DNA of 64,000 nucleotides from Lingula anatina (taxonomy: Eukaryota > Brachiopoda > Lingulata > Lingulida > Lingulidae): contig NW_019775555.1 in the NCBI RefSeq assembly GCF_001039355.2, forward strand, positions 60,361 to 124,360. Direction: 5' to 3'. The translations under genes and the position numbers were made by a program. Under the pieces are notes generated by a model. It was given only the letters and a program-made list of their open reading frames with translations. It ran no database searches and was not told the DNA's origin. This document shows positions 1 to 12,700 of the stretch, one piece after another (position 1 is the first letter of the stretch; every line of letters begins with the position of its first letter).

Positions 1-3000
1 TTAATATTGCTCTTTTGTTCAGTTACTGAAGTCTCTACTGTTAACAATGCTATTGTGCGCCTCAGCAAAACTACCGATCGCTATCTCACACCGAATACTG
101 CGGTAAAGAAACAACAGTACAACTCTTAATAGATTCTGTTATCTGAATGAATGGATATGACGATGATGTTTAGCGTCCTAAACTAACTGTACAGATCGTT
201 ATCTTGCACCTTGGGCCGCACACGTAGTACTCAGGTATAGGTACGCTAGGGCAACATTGCCGACTGTTAGATCTTTATAAGCGTGAAAATAGCCCGGTGG
301 CCGATTTTAAGGTGTACGAAATTCATGAAATCAACATCGCTCAAAATTGCTTACTGGCTGAAATTCATGGTCCATAAAAAAACTCCAGACTGCCAATTTT
401 TAAGATTGTTTGAAATTTAGGTGTTCAAAATTCATGGCACATTACTGTAGTAACATTGTATATGAAATTGTTTTAAGAACAAAGTATATCAGTTGTAATT
501 GTTGTCAGTCACAGACTCCAGTCTGATGTAGCTTGAGGATTTTTTTGGCTTTAGTCAAACTTCAGAAAAACTTTGGTTAAATCAATTTTTAGCCAAGTGA
601 TATTATTTTGAGCCAAATAAAATAAATGACTATTTAAAGAAATTAAACCAATATTTATTTGTTATTTTAAGTACATACAGCAATACATTGCAAAAAAGAA
701 TGACAGAAAAGCAAACCAATTTTTGAGAAAAAAAAACAAAGGCAAACTAATATCTGTCAATCTGTCCAAATGTCCAAAACACTGTCATAGTCAAATCCTC
801 AATTTCTGGAGAACACAAGTAAAAGAGCGTCATATTTTGCATATTTTTCCCTGAATGCTTGTTTCTGGAATCAGTCTTGATAGCATTATAAGCAGAAACA
901 TTTTCACAGTTGTGACGAACAGTTATGGCAAGTTTTTGTACCTGTCTTGAACAGATATGTTTTCATCAATTTGGCAAAATTACTATGCTCATTTTTCAAT
1001 TTTTTCACCAAAGTCAATTTGTTTTCACAATCGGCGAAATTGACAAGTGCAGAGCGACCCCAGCCAGAACCAAGTTAAGTTCATGTAATGGTTGGGAGAA
1101 TTCTGTATTTTTTCAGTTCTGCAAGATGTCTTCTGTTCTGTGAGCAATCAAAATTGTGCTCTACTGCCTTTCAAGGTCTACTGTTAGGTATGTAGCTTAC
1201 AAATTGGGGATTCAAGAAGCTTTGCTTGAAGTATCAGTGGTTTGAATGAAAATGCTTGTGAAGTACCTCTCAGCTGTTATGTTCTAAGATTTAAAACAAG
1301 GACAGGAACATGATTATGGTAGGTGCATGACTGGACAGTGGTGAAAAATGGAGGATAGATGGGATATACAGCTTGATATATTTAATCTTCTTGCTTTGTG
1401 ATAACAATTAACCTGCCAAACCTTTGGTGGTAATTGAAAGCACTGGAGGGGTATTGGATATCAGGCCCAGGGATTGGGTACAGGTGTTGCTGTATGCATG
1501 AAAGGGAATCTATAGAGGAATAAAGAAATTGTTGTTATAACAAGAAACATGTCAAAATCATCATTGCAATAGTGACAATTTTTAAAGAAAAATGAATAAT
1601 TATATTTCCGTATCTGATATTTAGCAGTAGTTAAAATGATAAAATGAAGGTAGAGAAAATTAAGTTGGGTATTTGTCCCCAAAGTAGAAAAAAATATTCA
1701 CTCCCCCTTTTAAGAATTATGATCAAAGTATTTTGTGAAAAATATAGCATTCAATCAGTATAAAGTTGTTGTAAGAGCAGTATGTGTTTTTATGTGAATA
1801 ACTAATACCCATCCAAAAGTTTTTCATGTGATTTGTTGTGAAAAATGGCACTGGCATTTCTGTTCAGATGCTAGGCAAGTTATTGATTTGGACATTTAAG
1901 TTGGAAATAAAAGCTTCTCCTGAAGTTCATTTGTAACAATTAGGTGAATAAGACTATAGCTGCACAAAAGCAGACTAACTAGTCCAGGGATCAAATAGGG
2001 CAACCCATTTAAAGGCTTGCAGTGCAATTCCCAAAGAGGGATTTTGAGGTAGTAATGTTTAATTCAACAACTTAGGCAAAAGTGTTCTTTTAACATTTTT
2101 TGTATCTTAACAATATTATTAGCTGATTATATAAAAAATATTGGTTAGTTTGTTATCATGTATTGTGTAATAAATAGTCAGATAAGGAAATAAACCCATC
2201 AGTGTAGTTTGTCACGTTCAATCCCTCACTAGATTCAGAATCTCAGAATGGAGCACATTGGACATTAAAAATTGTAAGTTGTGACTTTGAACCTACTTTG
2301 GCTTGAAGACCTTTGCTAATCACAATTTCTGAATATCCATGATACTTATGTTTTATTATTAAAAATTGATGGTCATTGGGCTGTTGAGCCTTATGTAGTA
2401 TTGCATCAAAATTGAAATAAAACCCTTTTTTTGGACACTGCAGCCATGATGAACATAAGGGAAAACCATGTTACTTAGGTTCGGTAAAAATTTTGTTGCT
2501 TAAAAATTAATTAATATTTTGAATTGTGTAAATCCGACGATTTAAAAAAAAAATTACATCTCCCCGACTCTTGGGTATGACAATATTTTCAAAACTCCAA
2601 CCTTCAGGCTTTTATCCTTATCAGCTTTTATCCTTGTGAGATATTTATCACCACTTCCTAAGTCTTTTTCTGGTGGTAAATAATATTGCATCTTGATTAA
2701 CTTATATGAACTTACCTGAAAAGTAAGTTGAGAATTGTCTTTTTGATAAGAAACATACCTCCTGATAAAGGAGAGGGATCAAGATAAGCCTAATTGCAAC
2801 CTTGCATTATAAAGTGGACGGGGCATATTTAACAAATTACGCACTTAGCAACGTTTGTTGCATTCAAGGTATTTTTTAATTACTTGTTTCTCAAACAAGT
2901 TTTATTTTTCTCAAAGGTTGAAGGGGGGAAAATATTTTTCAAAATAATGACTTTTTGGTCACTCCTTTTCAAAAAGGTACAATGGTAAAAACTGGTTTTA

Positions 3001-3220
3001 ACACAGTAAAGCAATTTTTGGATAAAAACAGCAATTCTTTTTCAATGTTTTATGTCTAAATGAATGTCAATTCTACGTACGAATCATTCTTGTAAATAAA
3101 AAAAAACAAAAAACACAGTTTGCCTTTATATGCATTCATGATGGCAGTGCACAAAATAGTTTTTTGTCAATCTTGTTGCAATATGATGTATGATTTAATG
3201 ATTAAGTGGAAAATCATCAC

Positions 3221-3223
<3 letters not shown>
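1..3223. other. Upstream region, no gene recognised
   Basis: No reading frame with plausible coding character or paired splice signals was found. The first ~300 bases are less AT-rich and contain several CpGs, which could fit a promoter or a non-coding first exon of the downstream dystroglycan gene, but nothing proves it. Around 2340-2480 lies a diverged copy of the dispersed repeat that is abundant at 23-31 kb ('ATTAAAAATTGATGGTCATT' followed by a 'TTGCATCAAAAT' motif). Confidence 0.4.

Positions 3224-3253
<30 letters not shown>
3224..3253. repeat. (AT)n microsatellite
   Basis: About fifteen uninterrupted AT dinucleotides, read directly. Confidence 0.95.
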
Positions 3254-3255
<2 letters not shown>

Positions 3256-3430
3256 AATCCTGACTTCTCTGCAATAGAATTTGTGTCTCTGTACACTAGA
3301 GAAGGCATTGTTGCTTGTTGATGACCTTCAGTGTTTATATGATACACATGGATTTATGTGCAGTTTTCTCATCTAATAAGGCATCTTGGTATGGTCTACA
3401 CATACAAGGAGGCATCTGAAATTTCTTATA

Positions 3431-4239
3431 CCCCATTCACACTACAGTTGCGAAAATGCGCATTTCTATAATCCAAATTTTTCGTGATATATTTGGTTCG
3501 GTGTGAACGCAGTATTAGAGTCATTGGTTTTTATTACCACAAGGATGACAGGTATCCTAGCACCAATGCAAAAATGGAATTCATGTTCCAAGAGTTATGC
3601 TCTATAGCTAGAGGGAAATAAATGACCAAAAGGATCAGGCTGGTATGAGGCAGATGATTGTTATTTCTAGGGATTCCAAAGATCATTTTCTAATACCCCA
3701 TTCACACTACGCTCAGTTATCCGGATAAGTTGCGAATTAGGTCACAATTCGAATAAATGCAGTAGTGTGAACGCAAGAGGATTTCTGTAATGCGAATTTT
3801 CAAAATCCTGCAAGCGAGGTTGATTTCTAAGCGCGATCCGAATAACGGAATCGACACCTGTACAGATCTTACTGCGCATGTGTGCAGATAAGTGCGGGTA
3901 TCTATGAACGCTTGTTTATTACTTTAGCGATTGCACCAAACGTGTTTGGAGGTCACCACTCACTACAACATGTGAAACAAACTTATTTTACCATCTTATG
4001 CTTCCCAAGAATGCTGGAATGACTTTTTGAGATACATTTGCCGTCAAACTTTTTTGTTGGTATTTTGAGTTTTCCTGTGCGGTGCATGCGCGAATGTTCA
4101 AAACAGGAAGTTAAACCTGAAATTTTCAACATGGGATTCGATTTCGCTTCACGAGTATGAACGCAATACCGAATCGGATTCCTCACGAAAAATCTGAATT
4201 ATAGAAATGCGCATTTTTGCAACTGTAGTGTGAATGGGG
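3431..4239. mobile_element. TIR element (MITE-like), ~0.8 kb
   Basis: The ends are inverted copies: 'CCCCATTCACACTACAGTTG' on the left is matched in reverse complement at 4220-4239, and similarity continues for roughly 80 bp ('AATGCGCATTTCTATAAT', 'TTTTTCGTGA'). TATA flanks both ends, so the target duplication could be TA or TATA. A second left-type end (CCCCATTCACACTAC) starts at about 3695, so this may be two nested or tandem copies sharing the right end. No transposase frame is visible; the short minus-strand frame at 3983-4186 resembles nothing I know. Confidence 0.75.
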
Positions 4240-6334
4240 TATATGTTGAGATGGTAAGGTTAAGGTGTAATCAAGGAAATCATGGTGGTTCCAGGATGGG
4301 AGGTTGCTTCCAGATAAAACTGTTAAAACAATATGCAAGTATGTACTATTTTAAGTAATGATTATGGCATAATCTTTATTCATAGGGCCATTTCCAATGA
4401 AACTATCATGCTATGTAGATAGATCCAACTCCTTAAGGACTCTGGCTAAATGTTATCAGATGGACTAAATGACATGTCTCCTTGAGTAGCTAGTAGATGA
4501 TAAACTTCCGTGTTCATTCCGTCATATTTGAAAGGAAGTGAAAAAGCCTGCAGAAGCTGGGCACATCCCCTTCAGAATTCCATTTAGCAGTGGGCAAGTT
4601 GCCTAGTAATCCTGTTAATAAGCAACTGAAACAAAACAATTGACCTTGATCACCAATATGATATAATTCCTTTTTCTCTGAAATAAAGCCTATGAAACAA
4701 AATATTTTCTGATAGCAAAGAACATAACATTTTGACACACTAATTTCTATTCAGAAAAAACTTTTTTTTTTGCTTTTCACTCACTTTTGTAACATAGATA
4801 AATATGTAAAATTAAGACACTCAGTACATAAAAAAAAAAATACTGCTAAAAAATAAAATACATCATACTTACTTTTATACAGAAAACTGATCTGTGGATG
4901 GTTGTTGTCACTGACACTCTCCTAATAATCTCTGTCACTGCTGCTGTCCAGTTTTCAGACAATATCTGCTAAATCCACTTTATCATCTCTAAATGGTTGT
5001 AAACTAAGGAGTCAATATCTCGGTCCAAAATGTCTCCATTTTCAATTAGATCTCTCAAAGAAACATCCCTCTCTTGTCATGGACAACCCCTCGTCTTCAC
5101 CGTAAGCACCATTTAGGGAACATCATCATTTTAGCTGTGAAAATTATTAAAATTTGTTGAAAAAAAATTGTCAACTTATAACCAGAACTGGACACATGTA
5201 TAGCAGGTGGTGCACAGATGCAATAAATTGGATGGAAATCACGTGGTTCACATGCTTCATAATGTTAACAGAATGGTATATATTTTTAAGTATAGGCTTC
5301 ACAGCATATATACATATATGTATATATAGGCATTTCTCAAGGTATATAAATATATGTACAAGAATCCGAAGGGGTTAATAATCCTGTAGTTGCTCGAGGA
5401 AATGTATCATTTGATTCGTCTCATTGAGGGCATTCAAAAAAGATAATCTGCAGAATAACTAAGTATGGCCAACCGATCTTATGGCAGCCCCTGCTTAGTC
5501 CTCTGATTTCAGCTCCAAGGATTTATTGTAAGGCCCCTGCAAAGAAGATGCATGTGGAGGTGGGGAGACCGTCACGGAATAAGTCAGCGCTGCTTTTAAG
5601 TCAGTCAGCCATATTTAGTCCATGGATCAACTGTTCTGAATGCCCTAATTGTAATCATCGAGAGTCCCTGCCAAGTTGGATCAATCTATAAAGTTTCACT
5701 GGGAACACGCCCAAAGCAAACCAGAGAACCCTGCCTGTGGTCAATGAGTCATTATGTTATACACTGTGGTATGTTTCTTCTATACACAAAGGCAGTATCT
5801 GTCATTATCATTACCATTTGCCATTCATTTTTCTAGAGCTGACATTCCTGGCATACTTCACACATATCTGTATCTATTGTTTCAGATGGTTAAATGAGGC
5901 CATAGTGAACACTTGCATGTCACAGCTCATTTAGATGAGAACTTGGGAGATGTGGTAGGGCACTGAACACTGTGTGGTGTTATTAGTCAGTTATATCGTT
6001 TTCAACTAGGTTGCACCAAGTCTTTTGGCATATAGGCTATGGCAGTAAGGAATGATTTTGAGGTCTGATTATCTGTATTTGATTAACTGTATTTGGCAGC
6101 TTGGAAAGAATATATGATGAATTCATTGGTAAAGGTTTTTGAAAACTTTGAATGGGTCTGCTTTAATGTGGCTGTTCTTGCTTTGGTTGCTTGTCTCTAA
6201 ATCCACTATTCAGTAACTGTTTATGTTCAGTATATCTGTCATTTACTGCACACTTTGGTGGTATTTGTCACCAGTTCTCTAATTTACAACCATACCAGTA
6301 TGTTAATATATATGTGTCTTGTTTACTTTTACAG
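4240..6334. other. Region between TIR element and dystroglycan exon 1
   Basis: No coding exon recognised. A fragment at about 5620-5700 (CCCTGCCAAGTTGGATCAATC) resembles the end of the MITE family at 19.5, 24.1 and 28.0 kb. AT-rich simple sequence occurs at 4760-4860 and 5300-5355. Any 5' UTR exon of dystroglycan in this interval cannot be identified from sequence alone. Confidence 0.35.
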
Positions 6335-6488
6335 ATGTGCTAGAAAATTGGTAGTCGAAGAAGAAGGAAAGAAACAGAATTCACTACTGATTTTGTCAAG
6401 ACTTAAAAGTGACACATTCTTGATGATGGAGCTGGGCAAGTGCAGGCAATGCAGGAAGGGTTCTGTATCTGGAAAAATTGTGACTGAA

Positions 6489-6734
6489 ATGACATTTGGG
6501 CAGAAATTCCTGTGTTTCGTATTTCTGGCCATGGTCACTGTTACTATAGTAACAGCCACAGAATCAAATGACATACAGAGTCTGCTGAACAATTTTGACA
6601 ATCAGGATAAATTAGCAGATAGCAAGCCCATTGCTAAACAGTTGAGGTTAGAACTTGAAGATGCCATGGTGAAAGTTGGCCATTTGTTTTCATACTCCCT
6701 TCCAAAAGAGCTTGCCATAGGATATAAAGTAAAG
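6489..6734 (+). CDS. DAG1: Dystroglycan coding exon 1 (signal peptide, N-terminus)
   Basis: The exon probably begins at 6335 after a good acceptor (TTTACTTTTACAG), so 6335-6488 (or -6422) would be 5' UTR. From ATG 6489 it encodes MTFGQKFLCFVFLAMVTVTI and onward: a short charged start, a hydrophobic core and a likely signal-peptidase site after VTA (residue 23). ATG 6426 has the stronger start context (A at -3, G at +4) and would yield MELGKCRQCRKG ahead of the hydrophobic segment, so the start is uncertain. The exon ends in GYKVK at 6734 with donor GTATGC, phase 0. The frame continues exactly into LTEAGKERLPKW at 14701, which matches the vertebrate 'AGKEALPSW' segment. Confidence 0.88.
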
Positions 6735-9700
6735 GTATGCATATTGTAATAAAGTTAATTGATTTGTTTGCATGTTTATTTACAGACACAGAGTCTGTAC
6801 ATATTACTGTGATGTGTCTGTCCTCGGCGTCATTGTCATCAGCGTTGGCATCACCCTGCACTTTCATTGTCATACAAATATGATGAAAACTGTTTTACCT
6901 TTTACAGGTCAAGTTTGAAAATCACCCTGAGTTTTCCAAAAGTTATGCTGTATTTTGCTTTTTTTTTTTTAGCATATTATATGTACAATTATTATACATA
7001 TTATACAAATTAAATGAAAACTGTTTTACATTTTTTCTTCAAACTTATGGGACTGATGAATATTCATAAAATACAGGTCAAATTAAAAAAGTCAGCCTGA
7101 TTGGACCATGTTTACAGAAGTTATGCTGTTTTCTTTTTCTTTTTTCAGCTTATTTTATGTACTCTTATTTGCTTTTGTATGTCGCATACACTGGATTATT
7201 TGGAAATAATTTTCACTGCCAATTTTTAAAAGGGGAGTTGAGGCCCCTATACAGTGTCATTTTCAAATAGACCATGGTGTTAACAAAAATTACCAATTTA
7301 AGATGGTTATACATATTAAATCCATCAGATCAATTTGCATTAATTTTAAATTTTGTCTTCAAACTTACAGAACAGAATATTCATGAAATACAGGTCAAGT
7401 TAGAAAATCAGCCTCTCAGACCCTTTTTCCAATAGTTATGCTGTTTTTTTTTTTTTTTTTTTTTTTCCTCATCATATTTTATCCACCCTTATACAAATAA
7501 AATGAAAATTATTTTGCTTTAAAACTTGCAGGATTCATAGGACTAATTTACAGATCAAGTCAAAAAATTATCGTGATTGGTTTAGTTTTGATGAAGTTAT
7601 ATCTTTTTGTATATAAATGATTTTTCCTCAGGTTCAGTTCTTAGGCATGTTAACAATCTCATTATTGAACTAATTAGTACCACCAGCGTATGTTAGTAGT
7701 TCTCATGGTTTTAGTCCTGGCCATTTTGTACAGCTACGCTGGCTCCACATTCTGGCGCTGGATATAAGTCACTGTTACCACTTCTCCTAAACAACAAGGA
7801 CCTGCTTATCCATCTCTTGGATTTAGGTCACATGTAATCTCAACTTGAACTTACTTGTTTTTTTTTTTCTTTTGTCTCAGTCAGTGCATTGGCCTAGGTA
7901 TGACGCTCGTTGAAATGCACCCTTGTCAAAGTTTTTGAAAATTAAATGCTAAATATCTCTCAAACCGAAGGAATTAAGGGAAAAGTTACACAGAAATCTT
8001 TGCGAACTAGGGCTGCATTTTAGTCCTATGTTTCTATTTTGAAAGTTGGGGAATCATAAGTAACACGGTTTTCCCTTAATGGTCATCATGGCAGCAGTGT
8101 CCACTGAAAATAGTGTTTGCTACAATTTTGATGCAATATTACATAATGCTTAACAGAATAATGACCATTAATTTTTAAAAATGAAGTAAAATGGATATTC
8201 AGAAAATGTGACAAGCAAAGGTCTTCAAGCCCATGGAGGTTCAAAATCACACCTTGACAATGCCAAGATGTGAAAAATTAAATTTTCACAAAAAAACTGT
8301 GTAACATCCAAGAAAAATTAACCAATCAGACTGGTTTTCCAACTGAAGCTGTATTTTAGTCCTGTTTCTTTCCTGTAAGTTTGAGAAGAGTTTCTGACAT
8401 GGTTTTCTTTCAATGGTCATTATGGCAGCAGTGCCCAGAATTTTTATAGAATATCACATAATGCTTAACAGCATAATCGCCACCAATCTTAAATTATGCA
8501 CTACATGTATTATTAGGAAATGTGACTAGCAAAGCAAACTGCAGTGATATGAACTAACTTCAATTTTTGACTCTTTATTACACAACACACGTTGTCAGAT
8601 TTACCATCTTTTGTATATAATCAACTAACAATATTTGTTAAGGTGCAGAAAATGTCAAAAGAACAATTTTACATATCTAATTAGTTCAATAATGAGACTG
8701 TTAGCATGCCTTAGAATCTAATCTGAGGAAAAACCACTTATAAACAAAAAAATGCATAACTTAAGCTTATTTTCAAATTATTTTAGTAAGATTGAGCACA
8801 CCTGTGAGTTTCCAGACCATAGGCCTATTGGTTTTCCTTATCATTGTTGCATATATGCTCAAAAAAGCGAAAAAAACAGCATTACTTTTGAAAAAATGTC
8901 CTGATCATGTTGATTTTCAAACTCCACCTGTATTTTATGAATCTTCAACAGTTCCACAAGTTTGAAGACAAAAGGTAAAACATTTTTCCACTTCTCAGAC
9001 AAGCTGAAAACTTTTCAGAATGGCCGGACATTTGGACTAGCAGTAATGAAAAATTTGCCGGACCGAATGGATTTTTGTCAGACCGAAAATCGCCTTATTC
9101 GCTTGAGACAGATACTACCAGTAGGATTAGATAGCTTACTGTGTTTGTGAATGTGATAGGTTTGAAATGGAAGGGAAAAACGCTTTAAGTTTTATATAAT
9201 TTTATTAGTGAATTATGTAGAACGGTGACTGTAAATTCAAAATTGCAGTTCTTAAAACAAATACGATTTTTTACCGGTCCAGACAAATTTTCTCGGTCAT
9301 GACTGATCGGACCAACAGTTTCAGCATGTCTGACTTATTGCATTAGCACTGAAAGTGCATGGCAACGACAACATGTGCAACCATCGCAAAAATTATGAGT
9401 TACCTATTATTTTGTAACTTAAAGAATGATTTTTAGGATTGATGTAAAGCTGAAATTGAAAATGTGCTTAATTGGATTATTATTATTAGCGTGTACGCTG
9501 GCGGTACTCATGGTTTTAGTCCTGACCCGTATCGTACGGCTCAGCGGGCTCCGTGAGCTCCGCCAGCTCCGTAAGTTCTGCTGGCTCCGCAGGGTGGCGT
9601 GGGATACAAGTCACCATTACCGCTTCTCCTCCTAGACCACACGGACCTGTGTCCCCATCTCTTGGATTTAGGTCACATATAATCTCAACTTGAACCCCCT

Positions 9701-12700
9701 GGTTTTTTGTCTCAGTCGGTGCATTCGCTTGGGCGTGACACTCGATGAAATGCACCCTTGTCAAATTTTTTGAAAATTCAATGCTATATATCTCCTAAAC
9801 GGAAGGAATTATGGGAAAAATTAGTATAGAAGTCTGTCCGAAAGTCATATATGAGGATTTCAAATATGTCTTCCAATTTGACCTTTGACCTTTTTTCAAG
9901 GTCAAACAGGCCACAATTTTCTAAAAATGGGAATTTTTTGCAAAAAAAACTTTTATTTGTGCCGAATTTCAGAAACTACACGGAGTTTAGCACTCATATT
10001 ATAGTGAGGGGATGCAATTAGGGACTCCTTTCATCTTTGGGAGTTTGGTGTCAATCAGTGCATTTTCATGGTAGAAACGGCCATAAGATGCCGAAACTGA
10101 AAACTCTCCCTAATTCTGGAACCGTAAATGCTAGAGACCTCTTGTTTTTTGCATTATGTAGAGCTTGTCAAGCGCAATACTGGAAGTGGTGTCCATTTTT
10201 TTGTTTGCGATATGGTTAAGGAGTTGCACTATATCAAAAAGCACAACTGAGCAATATTCAATGGTGAAAATAAAATATGAAATACTCCAAAAGTAGCTGA
10301 GATACACCCATAGTTACTATTGAACTTGAATAGGAAGTCATATACTGGCAATGTAACTGTGACCTTGAAATTGACCTTCGACCTACTTTTTACCATGAAC
10401 TGAACTTTGCAATTTTTCTATCGCTTATATCTCCAAAACTAGCAGAGATAAACCCATAGTTACTAATGAAGTTGAATAGGACGTCATATACTGGCAATCT
10501 AACTGTGACCTTGAAATTGACCTTTGACCTACTTTTCACCATGAACTGAACTTTGCAATTTTTCCATCCCTTATATCACCAAAACTAGCAGAGATACACC
10601 CATAGTTACTATTGAACTTGAATAGGAAGTCACATACTGACAATCTAACTGTGACCTTGAAATTGACCTTTGACCTACTTTTCACCATGCACTGAACTTT
10701 GCAATTTTTCCATCTCTTTTATCTCCAATACTGGCAGTGATACACCCATGGTTACTTTTGAACTTGAATAGGAAGTCATATGCTGGACATCTTACTGTCA
10801 CATTTAAATTGACCTTTGACCTTCTTTTCATCATGAACTGAACTTTGCAAATTTTCTATCCCTTATATTTCCAAAACTGGCAGAGATAGGCCTATTTCTT
10901 TCTTTCAATATATATGCAACACTGATGATGCATTTCAAAGAAAACTGACAAGCCTATTGTCTTGAAAATCCGCTTGATCAGACGATTTTTATAAAAGTTG
11001 TGCTTTTTTTTTTGTTTTGTTTTTGAGGGGGGGAGGGGGAAGGGGCATATTTCTTGTCTTGTTTATTGCATTTTGAAGAGCTTGTCAAACACAACACTGG
11101 TGGTTGTTCCTGTTTGTTTCTGGTTTTCCATATGAATGCGCTTACTCCAGCTGGTGGTATAATAGCCGGACGCGGTATCGCCTCTCTGGTCCTCTAGTTA
11201 TTATTTTTTTTTTTTTAGTTTGATGCAATGTTTTTGAAAATTTAATTTTTTTATGCTGGCATTTTCAAAGTATGAACTTGAACTCTCCAAGGGCTGAAGC
11301 CTTATGTTAGTTAAATATTCCTGACTTCCGTAATACCTGTACTAGTCGAGTAGCCAGAACGCTAACCCTGCAATGTTTTTTCCTGTAAACTTTTTTTGCT
11401 GAAATGCATTCATTAGGTCGAGAGAAGCAAAATTAGTTTGGTTGCTATTTCCGAGACATTGAGCATTTTTCAATATGGCCGTCAATTTATGAGGAAAATT
11501 AGAAAAACGACCTGAAGTCGCCGGGTAAACTTTATTGACAGCTTTTTTTAACGTGTATCCTATCAGGAGAGCACAACAGTACTAGTGAATACACTTAAGC
11601 CCGTTACATATTGCAAAAAAGCCAAAATGGCTGTCAAAACATATGGCAGAAAGTAAAAAAAGCTGCAGAATCGGTTTGTTTTTTGCCAATTTAGTCTTAT
11701 TAGAAAACATATCCGCCTTTTCTATTTATGTCCATTATGATAATTTGTAAGTAATGATTCTAAACTCTCAGAAACTGCTTATTTGACATTGATCAGATGG
11801 TGGCAGACGGTGCCATCTCCTGAAAGTCCATTTGCCACTCCTACGAGCCCCATGGGCAAAGCTTGCTATGTTATATCTTGCAAGCTTTTTTAAAAGAAAT
11901 TATTTTATCTGGGTTACAAAACTTAGAGAAGCTTATAAGCTTGACTTTATTTGCCAGAGATATTGATATTTTTTTCAATATTCAAAATGACCGTACATTT
12001 AATTTTATCTGCCCTTTATCTGTTTGCGTAAGTCTACATTTAGCCGTACCTGGGAATTTTGAAAATCTGTGCGTACAACTTTAAAAGGTCTGGTTACGCC
12101 CCTGCTAGCTAACAGCGAATAGCGAGAGTCATACATTCAAATAAAACATTTAATGCTTCACTCCACTGTCTATCATTTATTGCATATTTATGTTTATATC
12201 CATGCAAAGTGCGATTATTTATTTATTTTTGCAAGTTATTTTTAATAAAAATGGCCTCCAAAACATAATGCAAGGGCAAAGAAACAACTGTAAAACTACA
12301 AGGCTTTTAACTGAAATAGACTTTAACTAGAACAAATATAAATACAGGTCTAAAGTAAAAAAAGGATATACCTGCGCTCAAGACATAGCACACAATAAAA
12401 CATATTTTTAGGTTAAATTATACGAAAAACCAAAACCAATATGTCCGTCAATGCTACTCTATGATCAAACCAAACACCGATTGCGGATATCTCAGTCCTG
12501 ACAACTAGTTTTTACTTCTAAATCAAAAATAACATTCTGGATGATTAAATGAAAGGCATTATCATACTAGTATGTGTAAACTAAATCATTTTGAAATAAA
12601 AAAGGCGTCAAATCGTTTTTCTTCAGGTTTGATTATTCTTTTCCTTTTTTTGTAAACTTTTTAAATATTTTAACACCTATGGGTAAAGGCATTTTTGTTG

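Noticed and set aside
6329-6601. 90-codon minus-strand frame
   Set aside because: Antisense to dystroglycan exon 1.
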